36,113 bases of DNA from Microcystis aeruginosa W13-11 (lineage in GTDB: Bacteria; Cyanobacteriota; Cyanobacteriia; Cyanobacteriales; Microcystaceae): assembly GCA_009995705.1 (NCBI GenBank), contig JAADBR010000083.1, forward strand, positions 1 to 36,113, given 5' to 3'. The notes beneath the pieces are model-generated. The model ran no database searches. It saw only the letters and a program-made list of their open reading frames with translations, and was not told where the DNA came from. Each line of letters opens with the position of its first letter. Positions within the stretch are counted from its first letter, which is position 1. Both the position numbers and the translations under genes were made by a program. Below, in pieces: positions 16,027-24,194 of this stretch.

Positions 16027-16416
16027 ATGAACACAACCACTAATCCAGAACCCCTGACTGGCCTCGAACTAATTGAGAAAGTTAAACAGCTAGGCAACCT
16101 CAGCAAAGAGGAAAAAGCCCGGGAATGCGGCTACTATACCATGACAAAAAATGGTATTGAACGCGTTAATATGATGAAATTTCTCAATGCTTTAATCGAC
16201 GCGGAGGGAATTGACTTAGATAGCAGTGCCAATGGTCATGGACGGGGTGGGCGCTCGGCCAGCTACCGGATCAGTGTCCAATCAAATAATAATCTTCTGA
16301 TCGGTTCGGCCTACACCAAAAAAATGGGACTCAAACCGGGAGATGAATTTGAAATTACTTTGGGGAGAAAACATATTCATCTCAAGCAAGTTGGTGCCAG
16401 CGACGACGACGAATAG
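16027..16416 (+). CDS. cyabrB2: cyAbrB2-type transcription factor
   Basis: This 129-aa protein belongs to the cyanobacterial AbrB-like regulators, which carry the DNA-binding domain at the C-terminus, unlike Bacillus AbrB. The N-terminal part reads PLTGLELIEKVKQLGNLSKE, CGYYTMTKNGIERVNMMKFL; the C-terminal part reads RSASYRISVQSNNNLLIGSA and KKMGLKPGDEFEITLGRKH. The GNLSKEEKARECGYY and RGGRSASYRISVQ sequences fit the cyAbrB2 (Sll0822-like) branch rather than cyAbrB1. In Synechocystis that protein tunes nitrogen and carbon metabolism genes globally. The gene is followed directly by a hairpin terminator. Confidence 0.92.
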   Translation: MNTTTNPEPLTGLELIEKVKQLGNLSKEEKARECGYYTMTKNGIERVNMMKFLNALIDAEGIDLDSSANGHGRGGRSASYRISVQSNNNLLIGSAYTKKMGLKPGDEFEITLGRKHIHLKQVGASDDDE

Positions 16417-16424
16417 CCATAATT

Positions 16425-16452
16425 AAGGAGAGAGCCGTTTAACTCTCTCCTT
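16425..16452 (+). terminator. Hairpin after cyabrB2
   Basis: A perfect 10-bp stem, AAGGAGAGAG (16425-16434) with CTCTCTCCTT (16443-16452) and an 8-nt loop, starts 8 bp after the stop codon. The downstream T-run is poor, so it may be a weak intrinsic terminator. Confidence 0.6.
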
Positions 16453-17000
16453 GCTATGAGATAGGGGCTGCTGAAAAAGTCGCTCCGGAAATCATCCTAT
16501 TAAATGCCACTGATTTGTCGCCAAATTGATAAGTTTTGCTTAGGTAAAACGCTTTTAGACATAATTTTTATTAAAGACGCGAGACTATCTTAGTTCATTT
16601 GTTCGCAAAAAAGCCAGAAAGACAAAAAAAGCCCCAAAAAACTGCCGAAGCAGTTGGGAAAGATTGACAACCAAAAAGATAATAGCAAGGACAGTTCCTG
16701 AAGTTTCAGGTAGTTTTGTCATGACCAGATTGAAACTAAATCTTCTCTTAGCTTGTCCGGACTTTCTGGGAGCATCTCAGATCTGCAGAAATAACGACAA
16801 TCAACAATGATCAGTCATCCTTAAGTTAGTACGAATGTATGAACAACCACGTCTAAGCATCCCACTGCAAAAGCTAATCTGCGGCGGGATTGCGGAAAAA
16901 ATCGCCATTAAGCGCGAATTTTAGCAGATAGTTTCCCTGGAAAAATCCCCACTGGGTAGATTGACAAAAATCAGATGCACCCCTAGGTAAAGACTGTAAT
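16453..17000. other. Intergenic region with a short hydrophobic ORF remnant
   Basis: This 548-bp gap holds no recognised gene. On the minus strand 16722-16585 an ATG opens 45 codons (MTKLPETSGTVLAIIFLVVN, ending FLRTNELR). The frame stays open upstream to about 16776 with the basic sequence KSGQAKRRFSF. It could be the C-terminal end of a dead transposase or a small membrane protein; I recognise neither. GCTGCTGAAAAAGTC near 16468 resembles the core of the hairpin family at 6041 and 18217. Confidence 0.35.
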
Positions 17001-17759
17001 TCACTCGATCCCGAACGTCACCGAAACCACTGCGGTAATATCTTTGTCGACCGAGGAAGTGTCGTAAATTCCCGAATCGCTCACGTCAGTGGAATTGCGC
17101 GAGGTGATCTGAAAAACTCCCGTTTTCGCATCGCGCACCCTTCCCACCCGACTGCCGGTACTACTAGCGATCGCCTCAGCCCTCGCTCTCGCATCCTTGG
17201 TCGCTGCCGCCACCATTTCCACCCGCAGCTTATCCAGTTGGGTGTAAAGGTATTGGGGGGGTTCAGAGACGAGGTTAATTCCCTCCTCGATCAATTCCGT
17301 TACCTGCCTAGAAAGTTGTGTGTAACGGGCCACATCGCTCGCTCGGATCTCGAAGCGTTGGGTGAGACGATAGGCGAGAATTTGCCCGGTTTCCTGGCCG
17401 TTAACTGTTACTTCGGGAATCGCCATCGTCTCGATCGCGTTGGTGGTGATTGCGTCCTCGGGAACTTGTTTTTCTTTGAGATAAGCTCGTATCCGCTCGG
17501 TTTGCTGGATCAGATCACGGTAGGCATCCCGGGCGGTAGGTTGTTGACTGGAAACCGATAAACGCCAGAGAAGATAATCGGATGTAATCGCCCTTTTGGC
17601 CGAACCAGTGACGACAAAAACATCGCTCGCCCGTTTCACCGCCAAGAACGAGCGTGCCGCTATCCACGAACTCAAGACGAGAGCGATCGATAGCACCGAT
17701 AAACCCGCGAATACCTGTGGGAAACGTCGAAATATAGAACTGTCTTTCATCATCCCCAT
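17001..17759 (-). CDS. SIMPL-domain (DUF541) envelope protein
   Basis: This 252-aa protein has an N-terminal membrane anchor (about 13-38, QVFAGLSVLSIALVLSSW) and a periplasmic SIMPL domain (about 45-250). Typical family features are VTGSAKRAITSDYLLWRLSVS at the start of the domain, AYRLTQRFEIR in the middle and AAATKDARARAEAIASSTGSRVG near the end. SIMPL proteins form oligomeric assemblies. Their role in bacteria is unclear, with links to oxidative or envelope stress. Possible starts are at 17759, 17753 and 17750; the choice does not affect the anchor. The gene appears monocistronic. Confidence 0.85.
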   Translation of the reverse strand: MGMMKDSSIFRRFPQVFAGLSVLSIALVLSSWIAARSFLAVKRASDVFVVTGSAKRAITSDYLLWRLSVSSQQPTARDAYRDLIQQTERIRAYLKEKQVPEDAITTNAIETMAIPEVTVNGQETGQILAYRLTQRFEIRASDVARYTQLSRQVTELIEEGINLVSEPPQYLYTQLDKLRVEMVAAATKDARARAEAIASSTGSRVGRVRDAKTGVFQITSRNSTDVSDSGIYDTSSVDKDITAVVSVTFGIE

Positions 17760-17963
17760 CCTAGAAATCCGACGTTTCTATCCTATGCTAGTAGCGAGTG
17801 CCTTGAAATTATTATTTACAAAAATCAATGGAGGTCGCCATCTGACGGGATGCTTTCCCTTCCCCAAAAACTCCCTAGTGCTGACGGCGACAACGCCCGA
17901 TAAGTTCAGCTTGACCATGGAATGGGCTTTATCCCCCTCTGTTTAACCCGAACTGAGCTTAAA

Positions 17964-18126
17964 TAGGGCTTGCTGAATAAATGTGAAATGTAGGCAAAGT
18001 AAGGGTTTTGGGACTTTTCTCGCGGAACAGGTGCAAGATTTTGAGAGAATCGTCGTTCAAAACCTCGCGTCTTCATCGGCCCGCGTCCTGTAGGGGCGAA
18101 GCATTCGGGCAATAACCTATCGGTGA
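17964..18126. repeat. Dispersed repeat (about 160 bp)
   Basis: The sequence from TAGGGCTTGCTGAATAAATG to CGGGCAATAACCTATCGGTG looks like a multi-copy intergenic repeat. It includes the GTAGGGGCGAAGCATTCGGG block that I recall from many cyanobacterial intergenic regions. It is open on the minus strand for 68 codons, but this is probably a by-product. Only one copy lies in this window, so the call rests on memory. Confidence 0.45.
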
Positions 18127-18127
18127 A

Positions 18128-18299
18128 AGTGACCAGTTATCAGTTATCAGTACCTTATAGTATAACACCTTTGATCCAAAAATCACAACTTTGTACAAAA
18201 AAAGGCCACAAATAAATACTTCGCCGAAAAAGGTTTCAGCGAAGTACCACAATAGTCAGTGACCAGTTATCAGTTATCAGTACCTTATAGTATAACACC
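18128..18299. repeat. Pair of 42-bp direct repeats flanking a hairpin
   Basis: Bases 18128-18169 and 18258-18299 are identical (beginning AGTGACCAGTTATCAG, ending TATAGTATAACACC), exactly 130 bp apart. Between them lies the perfect-stem hairpin 18217-18246. The arrangement lies downstream of eno. Confidence 0.8.
18217..18246 (-). terminator. Hairpin downstream of eno, family with 6041
   Basis: TACTTCGC pairs with GCGAAGTA around the core CGAAAAAGGTTTCA. Read from the minus strand (the eno direction) it is followed about 12 nt later by a T-rich run (18197-18203). It could end the eno transcript, though the distance is long. The core matches the hairpin at 6041-6073, with compensating stem changes. 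Confidence 0.4.
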
Positions 18300-18332
18300 C
18301 TTTTTCGATCACTGCAAGACTTTTTTCAAATT

Positions 18333-19634
<1,302 letters not shown>

Positions 19635-19677
19635 TTATCGTCTCCAACTCAATTTACGAGGTAATTTCGGCTGATTA

Positions 19678-20436
19678 CTAATTGCCTAAAGGGAAATCCA
19701 CGTTGACAATCTGCTTTTGATCATCAAAAACGAGGATTAAAGTATCCGTCAGTTTTTCAAATTGAATCGTCACCAACACCAGATCCACACCGTCCGTATC
19801 CGAGCCTTTTCTGACCTGAGTTCCCACGATCCGACGCACGGGGCCGGTACGCTTAAGTAAATTCTCCCAAGCGCCTTGTACTCTGGTGGGGAAAACCTCA
19901 GCTTTCAGGAGAGGATGTAAAAAACCTCGGGCCAGGCCGTAGTCTTTATTGACCAAAGCCTTGGCAAAAGCGGTGCCAATCTCAGAAATACTGCGAAATT
20001 CGGGAAAATCGGCGGCAACTATCTGACCAGCCCGGTTAAAGGTAAGTATCACATCGTCGGTAACTTTCTCAAATTCAACGGTGACAATCACCAGATTGGC
20101 ATTGATAGCATCAAGTAGCTTGGTTTTGACAATGCGCTTAAACGGTCCGGTCTGCTCAGTTACTTGGCTTTCCCAGACCTTTTGCAGTTTTTCGGCACTC
20201 CAGAGGGGTTTTAGTTGGGGTGACAAAGCTGCAATCACCTTGTCGTATTGTTTAGTTCCCAACCATTCTACTAGCTGCCGAGCTTGCTTTTCTTCCCGAA
20301 CGGGATCACCAATAGCGATCGCATTCGGTTCTAGGTTCGCCTGTACTGGTGAAACGCTGAATGCGGTCCAAGGCAGCGAAAACCCAATTAAACACAAAGA
20401 GAGAATCGATACCCGTTTCGCTAATGAAAGCCGCAT
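19678..20436 (-). CDS. Secreted protein with two DUF3887 repeats
   Basis: I prefer the start at 20436 (MRLSLAKRVSILSLCLIGF), which gives 252 aa with a classical signal peptide cleaved after about SVSPVQA. An upstream in-frame ATG at 20499 would bury the signal peptide. After the signal come two similar domains: about 45-140 (KQYDKVIAALSPQLKPLWSA, VTVEFEKVTDDVILTFNRAGQI) and about 150-250 (KDYGLARGFLHPLLKAEVF, VTIQFEKLTDTLILVFDDQKQI). Both match the DUF3887 pattern, a small cystatin/NTF2-like fold found in secreted proteins, often next to hydrolases. The function is unknown; with no catalytic domain attached it may be a binding or inhibitory protein in the periplasm. Confidence 0.8.
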   Translation of the reverse strand: MRLSLAKRVSILSLCLIGFSLPWTAFSVSPVQANLEPNAIAIGDPVREEKQARQLVEWLGTKQYDKVIAALSPQLKPLWSAEKLQKVWESQVTEQTGPFKRIVKTKLLDAINANLVIVTVEFEKVTDDVILTFNRAGQIVAADFPEFRSISEIGTAFAKALVNKDYGLARGFLHPLLKAEVFPTRVQGAWENLLKRTGPVRRIVGTQVRKGSDTDGVDLVLVTIQFEKLTDTLILVFDDQKQIVNVDFPLGN

Positions 20437-20554
20437 CATTTCAGCTATTGCTCCGCAAATAAATAACGTTTTTCCACTTGACGATTGAATTGATGCCATT
20501 GTTCATTAGTTAAAGCATTCAAGATCGCTCGATCGGGCAATATCTCTCCTCTTG

Positions 20555-22639
20555 TTATACTGGTTTAACGATTAAAACTACCGCCGAACGCGCCTGCACC
20601 CGATAACTTTCCGATTCAATAGCGACGGCGGCATCTAAATCACAGGCTGCCTCGGACAATTGCCCAGCAGTATCGATGACACGATGCCATTTTTCCTCTG
20701 GGAATAGGGATGGTAACTGGAAGTTGAGAGATTCCCAGTAAGCGTTGAGCATAATGTGTAAATACTCGTTTGCCTTGGGATGACGCAGGGAAAAAGCTAA
20801 ACTGCGGGAATCTTCCGACCAATCGGGTTTACTCAACTGTACACCATGCCAACTGAGATGGGGTTCAAGACTGGTATAGGTGACTTCTAGCAATTTTTCT
20901 TGACGGAAAAGAGCTAATTTTTTATTAAAATCGATCAGTCTCCTTACGAAACACCAAAGATCGAACTCTTGCTCTACCGCACTCCAATCGAACCAACTTA
21001 ACTGGTTATCCTGACAATAGGCGTTATTGTTGCCCTTTTGGGTGCGTCGCACTTCGTCCCCCATCAACAGCATAGGTGTTCCTTGGGAAATGAACAGGAT
21101 CGTTAAGAGATTTTTTATTTGTTGCAGTCGCAGGGTTTTAATCGCCTCGTTATTGGTTTCCCCTTCTATCCCACAATTCCAGCTAAAATTATCGTTGCAA
21201 CCGTCCCGATTCTCCTCGCCGTTAGCCTCGTTGTGTTTCTCGTCGTAGGACACTAGATCGTTAAGGGTAAAGCCGTCGTGACAGGTAACAAAATTTATAC
21301 TTCTCTTGACATTGTTGTCAGGTCTGTGGTATATGTCGGGGCTTCCTAAAATCCGCGCCGCTAATTTCGTGACTATGCCGGTATCTCCCCGGACAAAAGC
21401 ACGCACATCATCGCGAAAAGGACCATTCCACTCGGAAAACCAATCGGCAAATTCGACAAATTGACCGACACTATACAATCCTGCCGCATCCCAAGCTTCG
21501 GCGATTAATTTTGTCCCGGCTAAGACAGGATCCGATTCGATCGCCCAGATCATGTTATAACCTTTTTGCAGGATCGGTTCCCCGTCCACATTGCGCGATA
21601 ACACGGCCGCTAGGTCAAAGCGAAAACCATCGACGTGCATTTCCGACACCCAATAGCGCAAACAATCGAGAATCATTTTGCCAACAATCGGATGACTGCC
21701 CTTGAGGGTGTTACCACAGCCGGTATAGTTGCTATAGAGGCTTTTATCGACCGCATCAAGGATGTAGTAGGTGCGATTATCGATACCTTTCAAGGAAAGA
21801 GTCGGCCCGGTTTCGTCCCCCTCGGCGGTATGATTGAAAACCACATCGAGAATCACTTCGATCCCCGCTTTGTGTAAAGCTTTCACCAGATCCCGAAATT
21901 CATTCAAAGGACCGAACGGTGAGCGATCGCTACTGTAACCGGCATGGGGCGCAAAAAAGCTGATCGTGCTATAACCCCAATAGTTAGTTAACCCCGGCAT
22001 GGCCGCAGCGGGATCAAAGTAATGAATCGGCAACAATTCCACGGCAGTAATGCCTAGGTTTTTCAAATAGGGTATTTTTTCGATTAATCCCGCAAAAGTA
22101 CCTCTTTTTTCCTCGCTAACGCCGGAATTCGGGTTGCGAGTAAAGCCACCGACGTGCATTTCGTAGATAAAACTGGCAGAGTAGGGAGTGCGTAACGGTT
22201 TGTCATCTTCCCAATCATAGCAGCCCGGATCGACCACCAGACCCCGCAAAGCTCGATGACAATTATCGCCTTTTTCGCTGGCCGCTTGTCGATCATAAAT
22301 TTCCGCACCGACAATCGCTTTCGCATAGGGATCGAGAACTACTTTATCAGGATCGAAGCGATGACCCTGGGCTGCATTATCTGGACCATAGACTCGATAA
22401 GCATACACTTGACTGGCTCCAATCCCGTGAACGAAAATATGCCAATAGAAAAAAGTGCGATTTTCTTGGGGATTGAGACGAATAATTTGACTAGGTTGCG
22501 GGGAATTGGCATCATCAAATAATAATAATTCGATCGCAGTGGCATACTTAGAAAATAGTGAGAAGTTGACACCATCGGCCAAGACAGTCGCACCGACGGG
22601 ATGGCTTTTACCGTGATCGGTTTCTAAGGTCATTGTCAA
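20555..22639 (-). CDS. glgX: Glycogen debranching enzyme (isoamylase type)
   Basis: GlgX cuts alpha-1,6 branch links of glycogen during its breakdown. The 694-aa protein has an N-terminal CBM48-like domain (about 15-110, HPVGATVLADGVNFSLFSKYA), a GH13 barrel (about 160-580) and a C-terminal beta domain. Catalytic residues are visible: nucleophile Asp342 in DGFRFDLA, acid Glu381 in AEAWDAAG, and the transition-state pair His454-Asp455 in CHDGFTL. Region I is VVFNHTAEGDE. All fit the GH13_11 isoamylase/GlgX group. The gene stands alone. Frame intact, normal length. Confidence 0.95.
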   Translation of the reverse strand: MTMTLETDHGKSHPVGATVLADGVNFSLFSKYATAIELLLFDDANSPQPSQIIRLNPQENRTFFYWHIFVHGIGASQVYAYRVYGPDNAAQGHRFDPDKVVLDPYAKAIVGAEIYDRQAASEKGDNCHRALRGLVVDPGCYDWEDDKPLRTPYSASFIYEMHVGGFTRNPNSGVSEEKRGTFAGLIEKIPYLKNLGITAVELLPIHYFDPAAAMPGLTNYWGYSTISFFAPHAGYSSDRSPFGPLNEFRDLVKALHKAGIEVILDVVFNHTAEGDETGPTLSLKGIDNRTYYILDAVDKSLYSNYTGCGNTLKGSHPIVGKMILDCLRYWVSEMHVDGFRFDLAAVLSRNVDGEPILQKGYNMIWAIESDPVLAGTKLIAEAWDAAGLYSVGQFVEFADWFSEWNGPFRDDVRAFVRGDTGIVTKLAARILGSPDIYHRPDNNVKRSINFVTCHDGFTLNDLVSYDEKHNEANGEENRDGCNDNFSWNCGIEGETNNEAIKTLRLQQIKNLLTILFISQGTPMLLMGDEVRRTQKGNNNAYCQDNQLSWFDWSAVEQEFDLWCFVRRLIDFNKKLALFRQEKLLEVTYTSLEPHLSWHGVQLSKPDWSEDSRSLAFSLRHPKANEYLHIMLNAYWESLNFQLPSLFPEEKWHRVIDTAGQLSEAACDLDAAVAIESESYRVQARSAVVLIVKPV

Positions 22640-22715
22640 GAGATAAGAAGTGATTAGGAGTAGTATAAGATTATTCGGCGTTGTTGAATTGGCGTACCAT
22701 TATTCAGCAGACCCT

Positions 22716-22857
22716 AAGTAGGTAGGTGTTAAAAACCATCAGCGCCCCTTATTAAGGGTAGTAGGGTTGATTCATGAATCAACCCTAGGATCAAGGGGGT
22801 ATCAGCGCCCCCCTTATTAAGGGGGGATCAAAGGCGAAATCTATCTTCAATTTAATT
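22716..22857. repeat. Dispersed repeat family A, copy 2
   Basis: Head AAGTAGGTAGGTGTTAAAAA (about 22716), the perfect 24-bp palindrome at 22763-22786 (half-site AGGGTTGATTCA), CCCCCCTTATTAAGGGGGGA and the tail ATCTATCTTCAATTTAATTG. The same head and tail occur in the copy at 27534-27672. It cuts the toxin gene downstream of the UPF0175 antitoxin. Confidence 0.75.
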
Positions 22858-22871
22858 GAAACGACTATCAT
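22855..22871 (-). pseudogene. Stub of a DUF3368-type PIN toxin cut by a repeat
   Basis: The ATG (22871-22869) overlaps the TGA stop of the UPF0175 gene as ATGA and reads MIVVS. This is how DUF3368 PIN toxins begin (MIVVSDTSPI in homologues, from memory). The next codons belong to the tail of the dispersed repeat (ATTAAATTGAAG). No remainder of the toxin is found on the other side of the repeat. Confidence 0.65.
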
Positions 22872-23146
22872 AAAAGACTATGATCGTGTTTGTTGCGAAG
22901 TTGCTGAAGGGTTTTGCGATCGCTGTCTAGATCGACTTCATCGTAATGTAAATCGGTATCATGGTTTTTCAAAAAAGCATCCACCACCCAACGAGAAGAT
23001 AGACCTAAAATACTTCCGACCTCAGCACTGGTGATTTTTTCCGCTCGGTAGGCCTGCACCACCAAAGCCTCTAAAATTTCACGGGTAAGATTATTGTAGT
23101 TGTAATGTTGAAGCAATTCATCGGGAATATCGATAGTAATTTTCAT
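22868..23146 (-). CDS. UPF0175-family antitoxin
   Basis: This 92-aa protein reads MKITIDIPDELLQHY, then LEALVVQAYRAEKITSAEVGSILGLSSRWVVDAFLKNHD, the helix-turn-helix core of UPF0175. The tail DLHYDEVDLDSDRKTLQQLR is acidic and probably binds the toxin. UPF0175 proteins are paired with PIN toxins of DUF3368 type, whose start codon overlaps the antitoxin stop. Here that overlap survives but the toxin is cut after five codons by a dispersed repeat. The antitoxin frame is complete. Confidence 0.85.
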   Translation of the reverse strand: MKITIDIPDELLQHYNYNNLTREILEALVVQAYRAEKITSAEVGSILGLSSRWVVDAFLKNHDTDLHYDEVDLDSDRKTLQQLRNKHDHSLL

Positions 23147-23289
23147 GATTTAGCTTCCTTTTTTTTGGGGTTTACTGATAATGTTTATAGAACTTAGGTT
23201 GAGTTAAAGCATGAAACCCAACGCTTATTCTACACCTTCTCAACAGGATTTAGTATAACTTTTGGATATGGATAAAGCTGGCATTTCTA

Positions 23290-23601
23290 TTACTTCGCTT
23301 CAAATAATTTCCAAATCTCTTTAATAGAAATATAGATACCGAGAACAGCAGCTAACAAAAGAAGGATTTGACTATCCGAGCCAAGGCAATTCTGAAAATT
23401 TTCATCGGTTAACACTTTATGGACGACCTTAGACATTGCCAATACAGCCGATAAACTCAACCCAGAAACAAAAAGAATTTCTAGATAAGATTTATTGTTT
23501 CCCCGTCTTGGCTGTTTTTTTGTAACCAGTGCCACGCTTGCGGTAATAACCAAGGTTCCGATTAACAAAAGAAAGTTTTCAATGTTAACAATCTTCATCA
23601 A
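23290..23601 (-). CDS. Small membrane protein, unknown function
   Basis: This 103-aa protein has three hydrophobic segments (about 8-26, 40-58 and 78-95) and charged connectors (TKKQPRRGNNKS, HKVLTDENFQN). It lies 4 bp downstream of the 194-aa gene on the same strand, which itself follows the TPR-CHAT gene by 4 bp, so the three are a tight operon. It may be the membrane partner of the CHAT protease or its effector, by position only. No family is recognised. Confidence 0.65.
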   Translation of the reverse strand: MMKIVNIENFLLLIGTLVITASVALVTKKQPRRGNNKSYLEILFVSGLSLSAVLAMSKVVHKVLTDENFQNCLGSDSQILLLLAAVLGIYISIKEIWKLFEAK

Positions 23602-23605
23602 AAAT

Positions 23606-24190
23606 TTAGGCTGATTTTGTTTTTCTAAAGGTAATATACCATCCGCAGCCCGCCGCTAATATCGCACCAATAACCGCGCCATAAACTCCCGCAATCGCTC
23701 CCCCTAGAGCTGCACCTCCCACCGTTACCACCATCAGGCGATCGGCTTTATCCCAAAATCGAGGGGAATCAGCACCCCCCCTATCAAGGGGGATCCCCCC
23801 GCCTGTCGGCACCCCCCTTATCAAGGGGGGCAGGGGGGATCCAGCTAATTTTTGGGCAGTTTTTACCCAATCTTGGCTAGGAATAACATCATTAATAAAT
23901 AGGGACTCGAAATCTAAACTATCGGGAAAAATGACGCTTAAACTTTTGGTGCGTTCTTGGTTAGCATAGGCTGCGTCTAATTCTCTGATCGCTTTTTTAT
24001 AAGCTTTTTCTAGGGGAGGATAACCCTTGACAAGTTGCCGCAATTGTGTTGCTGCCTGGGGTTGTTCTTCCTTTAATAATCGTCTAATTGCTTCGAGCGA
24101 TCGCTGTAGATATTCTGGCAAGGGTTCAGTCTGCTGTGCGAGGGCGATTAGCAGCGCTTCAAGATCGATAATTGTTTTGGGGATTTCCAT
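23606..24190 (-). CDS. Unknown protein with membrane tail and repeat-derived insert
   Basis: This 194-aa protein has a helical N-terminal domain (about 1-95, DLEALLIALAQQTEPLPEYLQ, RQLVKGYPPLEKAYKKAI), a Pro/Gly-rich low-complexity stretch (about 117-145, SPLPPLIRGVPTGGG) and a C-terminal Gly/Ala-rich hydrophobic segment (about 152-185, VGGAALGGAIAGVYGAVIG) of glycine-zipper character. The Pro/Gly stretch is encoded by the GC-rich dispersed repeat (CCCCCCTTATCAAGGGGGG), so the repeat was absorbed in frame. Spacing of 4 bp on both sides puts it in the CHAT operon. A glycine-zipper membrane domain next to a CHAT protease is compatible with a pore-forming partner, but that is speculation. Confidence 0.7.
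   Translation of the reverse strand: MEIPKTIIDLEALLIALAQQTEPLPEYLQRSLEAIRRLLKEEQPQAATQLRQLVKGYPPLEKAYKKAIRELDAAYANQERTKSLSVIFPDSLDFESLFINDVIPSQDWVKTAQKLAGSPLPPLIRGVPTGGGIPLDRGGADSPRFWDKADRLMVVTVGGAALGGAIAGVYGAVIGAILAAGCGWYITFRKTKSA
23772..23842. repeat. GC-rich repeat absorbed into a coding region
   Basis: There are two units related to CCCCCCTTATCAAGGGGGG (about 23777-23796 and 23812-23832), separated by CCCGCCTGTCGG. The same unit occurs at 22800-22827 and 27562-27660. Here it lies inside the frame of the 194-aa protein without breaking it. Confidence 0.75.
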
Positions 24191-24194
24191 AAGT

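Noticed and set aside
17906..18112. 68-codon minus-strand frame beginning MPECFAPTGRGPMKTRGF
   Set aside because: It lies within what appears to be a dispersed intergenic repeat, and no ribosome binding site or domain is seen. Probably a by-product of the repeat.
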